This document shows, one piece after another, positions 20,553 to 30,402 of a stretch of 64,000 nucleotides of DNA. The translations under genes and the position numbers were made by a program. The stretch's first letter is position 1. Each line of letters opens with the position of its first letter. This stretch comes from Zhongshania aquatica (GTDB lineage: Bacteria; Pseudomonadota; Gammaproteobacteria; Pseudomonadales; Spongiibacteraceae): the NCBI RefSeq assembly GCF_027257955.1, contig NZ_JANZNQ010000001.1:124001-188000 (forward strand), in the 5' to 3' direction. The notes beneath the pieces were generated by a model. That model was not told where the DNA came from. It saw only the letters and a program-made list of their open reading frames with translations, and did no database searches.

Positions 20553-22103
20553 CTACAGCTCTTCAATGTGATCGAGACACCACTGCGCGCGATCAAGGAT
20601 GGCCTGCTTATTTTCATCGGCCATTTTATCCCAGTTTTTATAAATCATCCCTTGGCGCGGATTAGTGCCAAATCGATGGCGATGACGATGCATAAAGTCC
20701 CAGTACAAGCTATTCAACGGACAGGCTTTATCGCCGATTTTATCCTGTACTCGATACGCGCAATCTCCACAATAATCGCTCATTTTGCGAATATAATTAC
20801 CGCCCGCCGCATAGGCTTTGGTGCCAACCAAACCACCGTCCGCGTACTGACTCATACCTCGGGTGTTTGGCATCTCCACCCATTCCAGTGCATCCACATA
20901 AACACCTAAATACCACTGATCCACCGCAGTGGGATCGATGCCTGTTAACAGGCAGAAATTACCAGTGACCATCAAACGCTGGATATGATGAGCATAGGCA
21001 TAATCCAGTGATTGGCCAATAGCCTGCGACAAACATCGCATATTCGTTTTGCCAGTCCAAAAATACGACGGCAATTCACGACAAGCGGCTAAATTATTCA
21101 ATTCTGCATAGCGCGGCATATTTGCCCAATAGACTCCGCGAACAAACTCTCGCCACCCCAAAATCTGGCGCACAAAGCCCTCTACCTGCGCCAAATCAAC
21201 TGCGCCATCACTGGTCTCAAATGCATGCAACGCCGCATTAATAACTTGCATGGGATGCAAGATCTTTGCGTTAATCGCAAAAGACAGGCGCGAGTGATAC
21301 AAACTCCAGCGCTTTGGTCCCTCGGCGGTCATTGCATCTTGAAAGCGACCAAAACGCGGTAGCAAGTGTCGACAAAAATAGTCTAATAATTCTCTCGCCT
21401 GACGCCGATTTACCGGCCATAAAATCTGGGGCTCGGGGCGCCCAAAATGTTTTGCGCCGTGGCGCTCTAGGCGCTGCAAAATTTCACTCACGTCATTGGC
21501 AAACACCAGCGGCTCCGGTAATTCAGCAATGTCATCCGCACTCAGACGATGGCGATTTTCACTATCAAAATTCCAACGTCCACCGCGTGGTAAATCATCG
21601 TCCATCAGCACACAATACCGCTGACGCATGCCGCGATAAAAATTCTCCATGCGACGATGCTTACCGGCTTTAAATTGCTGGGCGATTTCATCAAAGGGCA
21701 GTAAAAAATGTTCGCTATCGCACTCCTCAACCGTCACTGTCGACGGTGAAAACGAACGCAGCTGAGCAAGCAATCGATATTCATCTGCACGCTGATACTG
21801 AAACAACGTCGCTCGACAAGCCAGCAGCGTCGATTCAATTAGCGCGGGTAAGTCAGCGTAGGTGGCGCTGTCATCAAGCGTCAGATAATGAACACGATGA
21901 CCGGCACGCTGCAAGGCATCGGCAAAGTTCTCCATAGCGGCAAAAAATGCGCAAATTTTCTGCACATGATGAAGGCAGTAATCAAGCTCTTGTTGCAGCT
22001 CCGCAATCACATAAAGGACGTCATCATCAACACGCTTGAACCAACTATGGCTGGCATTAAGCTGATCACCAAGAACTAATCTAAGGGTCTTCGCACTTTT
22101 CAA
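20553..22103 (-). CDS. FeS-BCP class photolyase (PhrB/(6-4)-type, iron-sulfur)
   Basis: The 516-residue protein belongs to the prokaryotic iron-sulfur cryptochrome/photolyase class, which repairs (6-4) photoproducts with FAD, a ribolumazine-type antenna and a [4Fe-4S] cluster. Four cysteines, Cys357, Cys445, Cys448 and Cys461, match the spacing of the known cluster ligands in Agrobacterium PhrB (350, 438, 441, 454). Other landmarks are [13 protein letters not shown] at the N-terminus, and [20 protein letters not shown] and [18 protein letters not shown] in the FAD domain. Its start overlaps the preceding photolyase gene by 4 bases, and it is last in the three-gene unit. Confidence 0.93.
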   Translation of the reverse strand: MKSAKTLRLVLGDQLNASHSWFKRVDDDVLYVIAELQQELDYCLHHVQKICAFFAAMENFADALQRAGHRVHYLTLDDSATYADLPALIESTLLACRATLFQYQRADEYRLLAQLRSFSPSTVTVEECDSEHFLLPFDEIAQQFKAGKHRRMENFYRGMRQRYCVLMDDDLPRGGRWNFDSENRHRLSADDIAELPEPLVFANDVSEILQRLERHGAKHFGRPEPQILWPVNRRQARELLDYFCRHLLPRFGRFQDAMTAEGPKRWSLYHSRLSFAINAKILHPMQVINAALHAFETSDGAVDLAQVEGFVRQILGWREFVRGVYWANMPRYAELNNLAACRELPSYFWTGKTNMRCLSQAIGQSLDYAYAHHIQRLMVTGNFCLLTGIDPTAVDQWYLGVYVDALEWVEMPNTRGMSQYADGGLVGTKAYAAGGNYIRKMSDYCGDCAYRVQDKIGDKACPLNSLYWDFMHRHRHRFGTNPRQGMIYKNWDKMADENKQAILDRAQWCLDHIEEL

Positions 22104-23593
22104 GTCGCACTCCCTTTTTTTTGTTTGGCCATACTACCGGTCGGCCTTACATGACGAGCCAAAATACGCTGCCCCTCACATTGCACGTCAGCTTGATTTC
22201 GCCACGACCACAAACGGTCGCGCGCGGCCGGCGAGGTCACGGCCAAATCTATTATCGGCTGGGGATAATCCTGACCGGGTGTAAAGCCGATCATCTGCGC
22301 TTCCAAAGGCGGTATTTCCGAAGGTTCGTGAATCAAATCTAGCGGTAATTCAGCCAACTCCGGCAGCCACCTACGGATGAATATTCCTTCAGCATCCTGT
22401 TCCTTAGATTGTTTCACTGGGTTATAAATTCGAATGGTATTAGCACCGGTAATACCAGCTTGCATCTGAATTTGTGGGTAGTGGATACCTGGCTCAAAAT
22501 CCAAAAACAAACGCGCCAAATGTGTCGCTGCATACTGCCAGTGCAGATTAAGGTGATGACAAAGAAAACTCACCAACATCGCCCGCATACGAAAATTGAT
22601 ATAGCCCGTTGCATGCAGGCAACGCATACAGGCATCGACGAGAGGGTAGCCGGTGTATCCGTCTCGCCAAGCGCGTAAATGCTCAGCCGCCAAGTCATCA
22701 TCCCTATAAGGCAAATCCGCGTATGCTCGGTTAACTGGCCGAAACTCCATCTCACATTCGCTTTCAAACTTTTGAATAAAATGACAATGCCAGTGCAAAC
22801 GAGACGACAGTGCCGTCAAAGAGCGCTGCCAACCCGGCGCATTGCGATGGGCCAATAAGCGCTGATACATATCCCGTACACTGATATTCCCCCACGCCAA
22901 ATAAGGCGACATTCGGGAACAAGCTTTGCGACTTGTCGACGGGCTAGATAGCCTTCGATAATATTCACGGCCACGGCCTGCCAAAAAACTATCAAGGGTT
23001 TTGTTAGCCATCTCAATGCCGCCGCGCTGAAACACATCACCACCCTGAAACCAGTCATCAGGCGGCTGAAATGGCGCCAAGGGATAATCACTCATAAAAT
23101 TTGCAGTATCCAAGGCTGGCTGGCTCAGGACGCCATGCATATGCTGCTGCCAGTGTTTGTCCCAGTTCAAACGGTTATGAGCGCCACGTCGCACACCGCC
23201 GCTGGGTGATTCAAACCACGGTATCTGACGCTCCCCACACCATGCCGCAACCTCACGATCTCTAGCAAACGTGTTAGCTAATCCAATCTCTTGGTGACTA
23301 AATAGGCTATGAATACCTAATTCATCGTCAATACTTTGCAACACAGACAGCGCATCACCGTGAAATATAAATACGCGGGTATTAAAGGGCCGCAAGGCTA
23401 CGTTTAGTGATTGCAAAGACTGCCATACAAAGCGCCAATGACGTCTATCATAATGGGGGTCTTGCAGCAGTATCGGCTCAAAGATATAGCAGACCATGAC
23501 GCGCCGACCACTTGCACAGGCGGCAGCGAGGGCATCATGATCACGCAGGCGCAAGTCACGCTTCAACCAAACTAGGGCTAGCGAATCCGTCAT
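22100..23593 (-). CDS. Cryptochrome/photolyase-family flavoprotein (class I-like, unassigned subfamily)
   Basis: The 497-residue protein has an N-terminal photolyase alpha/beta domain ([19 protein letters not shown], then [13 protein letters not shown]) and a C-terminal FAD domain with [70 protein letters not shown] and an [18 protein letters not shown] segment. The last feature and the basic Lys-rich tail fit the uncharacterised proteobacterial clade often annotated only as an FAD-binding photolyase. Whether it repairs CPDs or signals is not decidable here. It is coupled by 4-base overlaps to genes on both sides. Confidence 0.9.
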   Translation of the reverse strand: MTDSLALVWLKRDLRLRDHDALAAACASGRRVMVCYIFEPILLQDPHYDRRHWRFVWQSLQSLNVALRPFNTRVFIFHGDALSVLQSIDDELGIHSLFSHQEIGLANTFARDREVAAWCGERQIPWFESPSGGVRRGAHNRLNWDKHWQQHMHGVLSQPALDTANFMSDYPLAPFQPPDDWFQGGDVFQRGGIEMANKTLDSFLAGRGREYYRRLSSPSTSRKACSRMSPYLAWGNISVRDMYQRLLAHRNAPGWQRSLTALSSRLHWHCHFIQKFESECEMEFRPVNRAYADLPYRDDDLAAEHLRAWRDGYTGYPLVDACMRCLHATGYINFRMRAMLVSFLCHHLNLHWQYAATHLARLFLDFEPGIHYPQIQMQAGITGANTIRIYNPVKQSKEQDAEGIFIRRWLPELAELPLDLIHEPSEIPPLEAQMIGFTPGQDYPQPIIDLAVTSPAARDRLWSWRNQADVQCEGQRILARHVRPTGSMAKQKKGSAT

Positions 23594-24936
23594 TGATTCT
23601 TAGACCCATCAACGCAGGGCCAGCCCACCATGTCTTGGCTGTCTATTGCGGCACAGGTTTCCCCACCCCGCCATCGTCGTGTAAACGCACCATCGGGATC
23701 ATACTGACGAGCTTGTTTTTCCAGATCAAAACGGCGATGAGCACGGGGATCGGCACCTACCCCAGCGAGATATTGCCAATTACCCCAGTTACTCGCCATA
23801 TCATAGTCGATTAACTGTTGCTCAAAATAAGCGGCACCGTAGCGCCAGTCCAATTGCAGTTCGTGTACAAAACAACTAGCAACAATCTGTCGTCCGCGAT
23901 TGCTCATATAGCCAGTTTCATTAAGCTGATGCATACAGGCATTTACCAACGGCCAGGGCGTTTTACCGCAGCTCCAAGCGCGAAAGCGTTCGGGATAAAA
24001 ACTTGTCAGCGGCTTGTGCTCTTTAATACCTTGAAAGCAAAAGAGACGATCGGCGTGCTGATAGGCATACCACTGAAAATACTCTCGCCACAGCAACTCA
24101 AAATAAATCCACTCGGTAGAGTCGTTCGCGCCGTGGCGCGCCTCGTAGTCACGCAATTGCGAAACAATCTCCCTAGCCGATACACAGCCAAGCGCAAGCC
24201 ACGGTGAAAACTTGGTGGAGTGATGCCAACTATCAAGATCATTGCGCAGCACCTTGTACTGACTCGGCCAATCACTGTCAAAATATCTCTGTGTGTGTTC
24301 TAGGCCCGCAACTTCACCACCGTAAAATCGAAAATGCTTAGCATCGTCACCAAGGGCTAAAAAACCCTCATCACGCGCTGGCAACTCCATCGCATCGGGT
24401 GGCGGTGGCAACTCGGTCAAGGTAGGCAGGGGCTGCTGAACCCGCAACGCCGCAACGGCTTTGCGAAACTGCGAGAAGGTCGGGGGTAACTCCGCAGGCG
24501 CAAATGGCAGCGCATCCCAATTAAATAGCGTATGGCTGTCTAACTCTTGAAAGCGGGTACTGGGAAAGCGTTTCTGTAACACTTGCCACTGAACTCGTTC
24601 ATAACTACCAGGGTGCCGACTTTTATATACCTCATCTACCGGATACCGATCTAACAGCTCGCCAAGTCCGTCGACAGGCGACGCTCGGCAAACGATTAGA
24701 CGCTGCCCCAGTGCATCTAAGTCCTCAGATAACTGGGCAATACTCTCTTCTACAAACTGCCGACGCCGATGCGATATTGACGCATCGCCAAGAATATGGG
24801 GCGAACTGCCTAACAATGCGGGGTCGACACACACCACGCACAACAAGTAATCGACTCTAGCGGCTAAGGCTCGCAGCGGTGCCAAATCATGCAGACGCAA
24901 ATCATTACCGAAGTAATATAGACCAAGTTTCTTCAT
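23590..24936 (-). CDS. DASH-family cryptochrome/photolyase
   Basis: Starting at ATG 24936, this protein begins [21 protein letters not shown]. The DASH features include the [14 protein letters not shown] segment, [53 protein letters not shown] and [60 protein letters not shown]. The last segment binds FAD and is nearly invariant in DASH proteins. DASH proteins bind MTHF and FAD and repair CPDs in single-stranded or looped DNA. This is the first gene of the three-photolyase unit. An in-frame GTG at 24954 is less likely. Confidence 0.94.
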   Translation of the reverse strand: MKKLGLYYFGNDLRLHDLAPLRALAARVDYLLCVVCVDPALLGSSPHILGDASISHRRRQFVEESIAQLSEDLDALGQRLIVCRASPVDGLGELLDRYPVDEVYKSRHPGSYERVQWQVLQKRFPSTRFQELDSHTLFNWDALPFAPAELPPTFSQFRKAVAALRVQQPLPTLTELPPPPDAMELPARDEGFLALGDDAKHFRFYGGEVAGLEHTQRYFDSDWPSQYKVLRNDLDSWHHSTKFSPWLALGCVSAREIVSQLRDYEARHGANDSTEWIYFELLWREYFQWYAYQHADRLFCFQGIKEHKPLTSFYPERFRAWSCGKTPWPLVNACMHQLNETGYMSNRGRQIVASCFVHELQLDWRYGAAYFEQQLIDYDMASNWGNWQYLAGVGADPRAHRRFDLEKQARQYDPDGAFTRRWRGGETCAAIDSQDMVGWPCVDGSKNQ

Positions 24937-25172
24937 TCCAAACCGACATTCCACATAAATTGGCCATGTATAAAGTCACGGCAGAACACCGCCAGACTTT
25001 CATCGAAATAGTCTTTTATAGGTAAAGGAAAACAGTTTGGATTTTTAAGGGGGGGTAATTATTTGAGTGCAGCGCGAATTGAAAATAATAGGACTGAACA
25101 AATAACTGTTAGTCTAACGCTGTTATGGAAGACTTTCGCAAAAAGGCAACTCGCTATCAAATTGACTAATGG

Positions 25173-25349
25173 TTAAATCCCATGAGCTGCATCATCGGCA
25201 ACCACGACAACAGTTTGGGCAGACGCAAGTTCTAATTTCGCACGCTCAGCCTTACTAATATATTTAGGCTTGGTGTTGATGGCCAATTTCGCATTGGCCT
25301 TTTTAATGCGCGCCTTTGATGCTGCATTGCCTTTTTTACGACGGTTCAT
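25173..25349 (-). CDS. Small basic DUF2986-like protein
   Basis: A 58-codon frame reads leftwards from ATG 25349. The product starts MNRRKKGNAASKARIKKANA and contains KPKYISKAERAKLE, which I recognise from the DUF2986 family of short, highly basic gammaproteobacterial proteins of unknown function. The C-terminal 15 residues are Ala/Val/Asp-rich. It lies 236 bases upstream of the DASH gene on the same strand. It could be nucleic-acid binding from its Lys/Arg content, which is inference only. Confidence 0.75.
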   Translation of the reverse strand: MNRRKKGNAASKARIKKANAKLAINTKPKYISKAERAKLELASAQTVVVVADDAAHGI

Positions 25350-25417
25350 ACACTGCGCTCAATTATTGATACACGCCTAACACTAGTAAGGCGAGCCGGA
25401 GTTTAGACCCGCTTGAA

Positions 25418-26341
25418 TCATTTTGCGAAAATCGAATAACCAGCTCGAGGAAAATGAACGTGTAGCGTGCCAAAGTCGGCACTCTCGCGGGCGACAATAA
25501 TACGAGTCTCGGTGACCGCAGCTAGCGTGCCCGCAACCGGCACAACACCATAGTCCAAGGGCGCAACCTGCACTGCGGCACCAATAGCCACAGGCGAATC
25601 ACTTGAACTAACTGGCAACAAACGAGGCTGCGATTCACGCGCCGCTTTAAAGGCATCTTCCTGAGAAATTTCCGAACGCGCCCCATGCCCAATATTTTCT
25701 ACCCGGCTATACCACTGCTGAATCTTCTGGCTAGCAGCTAGCGGTTTCCGGTTACAACTTACGTGCAGCCAGAGTGGATGAAACACGGACAAATCCGCCA
25801 CCGAGAGATTATCTCCGCCCACCCATGCGCCCTCAGTCAACCTAGTATCAAGCGCATAGAACAGGGAATCCATGACCAACTTCGCTTTATCACCTTTAGG
25901 CGGTCTACTCGTTCCGCCTTTCAATAGAGAAACGCGGTCTTTTATAAAACGATACGTTCCTATTGGGCCAAATCCTTGCAACATAGTAGTAATCAAACGA
26001 ACCGGCGGTACTGTACCGATAGCCGCAAAGAAAGCCTGCCCTTCAGCTTGTTTCATCAACTCAAGCGCGCTGCCCTCTACCGCGGTAGGATCAAGAGCAG
26101 CACTACCGCTCAGTCTAGCCACTTCCTGCGCAATTAATGCAGTGTCACAAAAAATATCCGCGCCAATCTGCGCGACAGGAATTCGACGATAACCTCCAGT
26201 CAAGGGATCGAGATTCGGCCGCGGCGGCCAAGCGGGTGAAAGTAGCGAAGACCAAGGTGTATTGGTCAAGCCAAACATCAGGCGAATCTTTTCCGCGTAG
26301 GGCGATTTGTCGTAGTGATGAAGAATGATAGTTTCAGTCAT
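25418..26341 (-). CDS. Glutathione S-transferase-family protein with C-terminal extension
   Basis: The N-terminal thioredoxin-like domain (residues 1-80) starts with HHYDKSPYAEKIRLMFGLTN, where Ser replaces the CxxC first Cys, and includes RRIPVAQIGADIFCDTALIAQEVARL with the cis-Pro after Val/Ile. An all-helical GST domain follows (about 90-210, with AEGQAFFAAIG and GGDNLSVADLSVFHPLW). The last about 90 residues are mainly strand-like and not part of a normal GST of about 210 residues. The enzyme would conjugate or isomerise with glutathione; substrate unknown. It is divergent from the Rieske gene with a 701-base gap between. Confidence 0.8.
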   Translation of the reverse strand: MTETIILHHYDKSPYAEKIRLMFGLTNTPWSSLLSPAWPPRPNLDPLTGGYRRIPVAQIGADIFCDTALIAQEVARLSGSAALDPTAVEGSALELMKQAEGQAFFAAIGTVPPVRLITTMLQGFGPIGTYRFIKDRVSLLKGGTSRPPKGDKAKLVMDSLFYALDTRLTEGAWVGGDNLSVADLSVFHPLWLHVSCNRKPLAASQKIQQWYSRVENIGHGARSEISQEDAFKAARESQPRLLPVSSSDSPVAIGAAVQVAPLDYGVVPVAGTLAAVTETRIIVARESADFGTLHVHFPRAGYSIFAK

Positions 26342-26911
26342 ATTTATATCTCTGTAGAGGTCTTAGCAAAAGCACCGCTCAAAACGGATCAAGACGAGCT
26401 GACAAGTTTAAGCACGTAAAAAACTCTTCATTAAGGCTAAGCATCACGCTCCCTTTTAGAACGTGGCCTAATAGAAGCAGCTTATTCTACTCCGTCCTTA
26501 CCTACCGCAGAGGTCAAGGCGAGTTACCAAATCTACGATCAAACCCTAATACTTGCCATCATCGACTATACGCTCAAACCCAACAAGAACATGTTTTGAA
26601 TACGCAAAACGTGGAAGCTACTTTTTTCGAACGCAGATTGACTATTTACGGGATTACGAATTCCCAATCCGACTAGATCAAATATTTCCGCAACGCTTTC
26701 CAGCTTGCTGGTTAAAAATCATTTCTAGATTCAGCCATCATACGTAACCTCAATGAGTATCTATAGGGCATGACATAGCACGAAGTCGCTTGTATTGCTC
26801 GGGGACGTCCATCTCTAGAGGATCTATTTTTGTATTGCGCGTTAAGCCAGTCTGACACTGTCTTTGGGCGGCGGTTAATTGAATTAATCAACGGTTTGGT
26901 ATTTTTTGCTG
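26342..26911. other. Intergenic stretch without a convincing gene
   Basis: This region separates the divergent GST and Rieske genes. A 64-codon frame at 26553-26747 (+) has no ribosome-binding site and no recognisable motif, so I do not call it. The length suggests room for two promoters; operator-like repeats occur just to the right. Confidence 0.6.
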
Positions 26912-26959
26912 ATATTGATGGACATCATGAACTCTTATATTGATATGCATCAAGAACTC
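26912..26959 (+). promoter_or_regulatory. Paired 23-base direct repeats upstream of the Rieske gene
   Basis: Two copies of ATATTGATnnnCATCAnGAACTC (26912-26934 and 26937-26959) lie 25 bases apart start to start. Each contains a dyad TTGAT-N4-ATCAA (second copy exact, first with final A replaced by T). They end 83 bases before the Rieske start. Helical phasing of about 2.4 turns and the internal dyads suggest a regulator binding site. No cognate regulator is adjacent. Confidence 0.6.
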
Positions 26960-27042
26960 AAAGGAGAAACTGCGTCAAGATCGCCACTGGAATAGGTTAA
27001 ACATACTAAACCAAGCTTGATGGACGCCACGGAGATACCACT

Positions 27043-28458
27043 ATGTCTAATAAGTTCGACTTTGAATATACCAAGGGATACACCTCCTATCCCGAAGTAA
27101 CTGACCCTCAGAACCCCGCTGCTAAAGCGCCTTATATAGATCACGGCACCGCAAAACCAGATAAAACACGCTACTACTCCCAACAAGAGCACGATCTCGA
27201 ATGGCAGCATGTCTGGAGAAAGTCTTGGACATTTGCCGGACTCAGTTTTGATCTGAAGCAGCCGGGAGACTATCTACGCTACGACCTCGGCAAAGAGTCA
27301 TTTATTGTGGTTCGAACCGGCAATCATGAAAATGATGTGAAGGCTTATTACAATGTCTGCCCTCATCGCGGAAACTATATTGTCACCGAGGATTTTGGCC
27401 ACGTAAAAGATAATTTTTATTGTAACTTTCACGGTTGGAAGTGGGGACTAGATGGCGAAAACACCAAGGTCAAAGACGATGTAATATTTCGTGAAGAAAC
27501 ACTGAAGAACGACCTTTGTTTAAGAAGTGTGCGTTGTGAAATATGGAATTCGCTTATTTTCATCAACATGGATGCCGACGCCAAACCCTTGATCGACTTC
27601 CTCGATGTGATTCCCGAACATCTTAAAAATTATCCCTTCGGTGAGTTTCGCGTGTTGCGAGATTTTGAAGCCGAATGGCCAGCAAATTGGAAGACCGCCG
27701 CAGAAGCCTTTCTCGAATTTTATCATTCGGACGATGTTCACCCAGAGGTCATTCCGATTTCCTCAACCTTAGAAACTCAATACGATTTATACCAAAACGG
27801 GGTGAGTCGGATGATTATCCAGAACTGTCTCGCAACCTGCCGGATGGAGGATCAGGATGAGGTGAACCCCTACCTGAAAATGTTTGTTGAGATGTACGGC
27901 GGCGACAACAACGACTACAAAGATCTGAAAGGCTTCGAGTATAAAAAGGCCTTTATCGATACCAAACGAAAGTGGGGTAAAAAACAAGGTTATTCGTTTT
28001 TCGATAATTTAACCGACGATCAAATCGCCGATGACTGGAACTACCACGTATTTCCTAATATGACTTTGAATGTCTTCTCGGACGGGCTCTTGATTCAGTC
28101 GTGGAAACCTCACGCAAGCGACCCGCGAAAAAGCTACTACTCGGTGTTAACTCTTTGCCTACCCGTGAGCGACCCCAATACCCGCGTGATGGATATCAAT
28201 AGTTTTGGCCCCGATAGTTTTGGCCCTCCCGGCTGGGACGGCTCTGAACGACCAGCTCGTTTTCGCCCGAATTGGGATGACCCGGAAGAGGCAAACGCGG
28301 AAGTTTGGGGGCGGGTCATGTGGCAAGATGCTGAACGAATACCCAATGTGCAGAAGGGAATTGAATCCGATGCCTTCTCTGGGGCGATATTGTGTGAAGC
28401 CGAAATTCGTATTCGCCACTATCTAAATGAAATAGACCGCCTGATAGGAAGGGAGTAA
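27043..28458 (+). CDS. Rieske non-heme iron oxygenase, alpha subunit
   Basis: The 471-residue protein is an aromatic-ring-hydroxylating-type oxygenase. The Rieske [2Fe-2S] ligands are Cys106-x-His108 in NVCPHRGN and Cys127-x2-His130 in YCNFHGWKWGLDG. The mononuclear iron site has NWKTAAEAFLEFYHSDDVHPE with His228 and His233 as ligands. The catalytic domain ends RHYLNEIDRLIGRE. No beta subunit, ferredoxin or reductase gene is adjacent, so it is probably a homo-oligomeric (alpha3) enzyme that borrows electron carriers encoded elsewhere. Substrate unknown; an aromatic or steroid-like compound is plausible in view of the catabolic genes at 58-64 kb. Confidence 0.9.
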   Translation: MSNKFDFEYTKGYTSYPEVTDPQNPAAKAPYIDHGTAKPDKTRYYSQQEHDLEWQHVWRKSWTFAGLSFDLKQPGDYLRYDLGKESFIVVRTGNHENDVKAYYNVCPHRGNYIVTEDFGHVKDNFYCNFHGWKWGLDGENTKVKDDVIFREETLKNDLCLRSVRCEIWNSLIFINMDADAKPLIDFLDVIPEHLKNYPFGEFRVLRDFEAEWPANWKTAAEAFLEFYHSDDVHPEVIPISSTLETQYDLYQNGVSRMIIQNCLATCRMEDQDEVNPYLKMFVEMYGGDNNDYKDLKGFEYKKAFIDTKRKWGKKQGYSFFDNLTDDQIADDWNYHVFPNMTLNVFSDGLLIQSWKPHASDPRKSYYSVLTLCLPVSDPNTRVMDINSFGPDSFGPPGWDGSERPARFRPNWDDPEEANAEVWGRVMWQDAERIPNVQKGIESDAFSGAILCEAEIRIRHYLNEIDRLIGRE

Positions 28459-28500
28459 TAGAAGTGCCTCAAGGCGTATTTGGCCTCAATTTTTACCCGT

Positions 28501-28537
28501 GTAACTGCATAAGTTTTATCATTTCTTATGCAGTTAC
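28501..28537. terminator. Perfect 13-bp inverted repeat after the Rieske gene
   Basis: GTAACTGCATAAG (28501-28513) pairs perfectly with CTTATGCAGTTAC (28525-28537) across an 11-base loop. A T5 run (28490-28494) precedes it and no T-run follows, so intrinsic termination on + is not certain. On the minus strand the hairpin is followed by ACGGGTAAAAATTG. It may act as a bidirectional terminator between the Rieske gene and the opposing gene at 28713, or as a binding site. Confidence 0.55.
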
Positions 28538-28712
28538 AGGATCTAGGCTAAATGCGATATTGCCGTCATTCATCAGTTTTTCAATGTGATGTACCATACA
28601 GCTTAGCTTCCACTGAACAGCTATCTTCTATAAAAGGCACCGCCCCAACTTCACTCCCCCCCATACACGTGCACGGGTAAATCGATTAGACCATCCTTGC
28701 CCTTAGCCGGGC

Positions 28713-29123
28713 TTAGGGTGCCCGTTCACCCAACTGCTCGCCAAATAATAACTGTTGCGCCAAGGCCAGTGCGCCACCCTTAGTAGCAACCATGAGCATA
28801 GGATAGCCCCAGAATTTCTCATACACTACGGCGAGCGCCTTGATCGCCAGCCGCTTGGCAGTATTCGGCTCGATATAAATCGCTGCTTTAACGAAGGCTC
28901 TCAATTCACGCTTATGGCCTTTCATCCAAAGCGAGGTTTGCCTCTTTTCTTCCGGCGAATGTTCGTGATCACCTTTATCAAGCCCTTCATCGTTGAGCAG
29001 AACAAAGATTTCCTTACGCGCGAGCAGTGACTCGAATTCAGCAAAAGGCGAGACGTCGGGATCGGTGCCCAACGCGTTAAATCGCATCCAGACCAGAGGG
29101 AACTGCGAGGCGTCAATCTGCAT
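28713..29123 (-). CDS. Hypothetical protein
   Basis: This 136-residue protein starts MQIDASQFPLVWMRF and contains HEHSPEEKRQTSLWMKGHKRELR, IYIEPNTAKRLAIKA and KFWGYPM. I recall uncharacterised proteobacterial homologues with the HSPEE-x-Q-x-LWMK block but no named domain. The alternating strands and amphipathic helices, and the AVVYEKFWGYPM ending, suggest a small soluble alpha/beta protein, somewhat like SpoIIAA/STAS folds; that is inference. An AAGGAGTG sequence precedes the ATG. It stands alone between the Rieske gene and the AraC regulator. Confidence 0.7.
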   Translation of the reverse strand: MQIDASQFPLVWMRFNALGTDPDVSPFAEFESLLARKEIFVLLNDEGLDKGDHEHSPEEKRQTSLWMKGHKRELRAFVKAAIYIEPNTAKRLAIKALAVVYEKFWGYPMLMVATKGGALALAQQLLFGEQLGERAP

Positions 29124-29348
29124 ACCAACACTCCTTCAAAACATAACAAAATAATGCTGGCAGCCATGCCTCATTAGAAAATCGGGCTTCTCCCAGTCGG
29201 GAAGAGCTAGGTTCCGAGTGAGCAAAACGGCCAACATAGTAGCCCTAAGATACCTAAAGGGAGGCTAGACGTCATTGCACAACTTAGCCATAATATATTT
29301 CAATTAGGCCAAAATATTTCATCTTCGATCCGAGGCTCAAAACTTACC

Positions 29349-30200
29349 ATGTCTAGCATTGCAATCACCGACCTGACTATAAGCCAAGACGTTGACAACG
29401 TCCCACGGCCCGCTGTCGCTCTGAGTGCCACGTCGGTAACAAGTGACTGGGAACTTTCAAATCATAAGCACCACAAGGCACAACTGCTGTACTCCGTTCG
29501 TGGCATCCTTAACTGCGAAACCGAAGACGGCGTCTGGATCGTGCCGCCTCAGTGTGCCGTATGGATACCGGGAAACTTGCCCCACTCGGCCAGAGGATCA
29601 GGGGAAACGGAGTGTTATTGCCTATTCGTCGAGCCCGATGCCGCACCGAATCTTCCAAAAACCTGCTGCACGATTTCGGTTTCGCCGCTGCTACGCGAGT
29701 TGCTTCTGAAAGCGGTGGGTTTTCCCGAATTATATGTGCTAGGGGGCCGGGAAGACCGACTGATCGCCACTTTACTGGATGAGTTGGCAGCGGCGTCCGT
29801 AGAAGATCTCCATCTGCCGATGCCCCGCGATCCGCGATTGCGTCAACTCGCAAAAATGGTGCTGGCCGACCCCACAGACAAAACATTAAAGAGCGATTGG
29901 GCCACTCGCATAGGCATGAGCGAACGAAGCATGAGTCGGCTCCTGCTGCACGAAATCGGCATGAGCTTCGGACGCTGGCGTCGACAACTGCATGTGATCC
30001 TCGCACTTCAACACTTAAGCAAAGGCGAAAGTGTGCAGACGGTGGCGCTGGAATTGGGTTATGAAAATGCTAGTGGCTTCATCACCATGTTTCGCAAAGC
30101 AGTGGGCAAACCTCCAGCACGATACATCTCGGAACGAATGACCGACGAAGAGACTACGGCGGTGCCGGGCATCAAGCTTTCCGATCATGGTCTAATCTGA
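29349..30200 (+). CDS. AraC-family transcriptional regulator
   Basis: The 283-residue regulator has an N-terminal cupin-like sensor (about 30-110: HKHHKAQLLYSVRGILNCETEDGVWIVPPQCAVWIPGNLPH) and a C-terminal double helix-turn-helix (about 180-270: WATRIGMSERSMSRLLLHEIGMSFGRWRRQLHVILAL, then VQTVALELGYENASGFITMFRKAVGKPPARY). This arrangement is typical of the YqhC/NimR-like cupin group that controls adjacent efflux or detoxification genes. It ends facing the RND operon tail to tail with a 202-base gap, so control of that operon is possible but not implied by shared promoters. Confidence 0.9.
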   Translation: MSSIAITDLTISQDVDNVPRPAVALSATSVTSDWELSNHKHHKAQLLYSVRGILNCETEDGVWIVPPQCAVWIPGNLPHSARGSGETECYCLFVEPDAAPNLPKTCCTISVSPLLRELLLKAVGFPELYVLGGREDRLIATLLDELAAASVEDLHLPMPRDPRLRQLAKMVLADPTDKTLKSDWATRIGMSERSMSRLLLHEIGMSFGRWRRQLHVILALQHLSKGESVQTVALELGYENASGFITMFRKAVGKPPARYISERMTDEETTAVPGIKLSDHGLI

Positions 30201-30402
30201 TTTTTCCGTGACGAATAGTTCCAGCGCTTTAGCTTTAGCTTTAGTGAAGCCGACTTAATCAGAGCTGCGCTAACTGCAACAAAGCCAAAAATTAAACGGT
30301 GAGCTATCGTTACATCTCCACTTTCTTTCCTGAAACAAATAATTGCCATGACGTATCAACAGCTCACCGAGAGTAAATGAGATTTGTCATCTGCGCTAAG
30401 CG

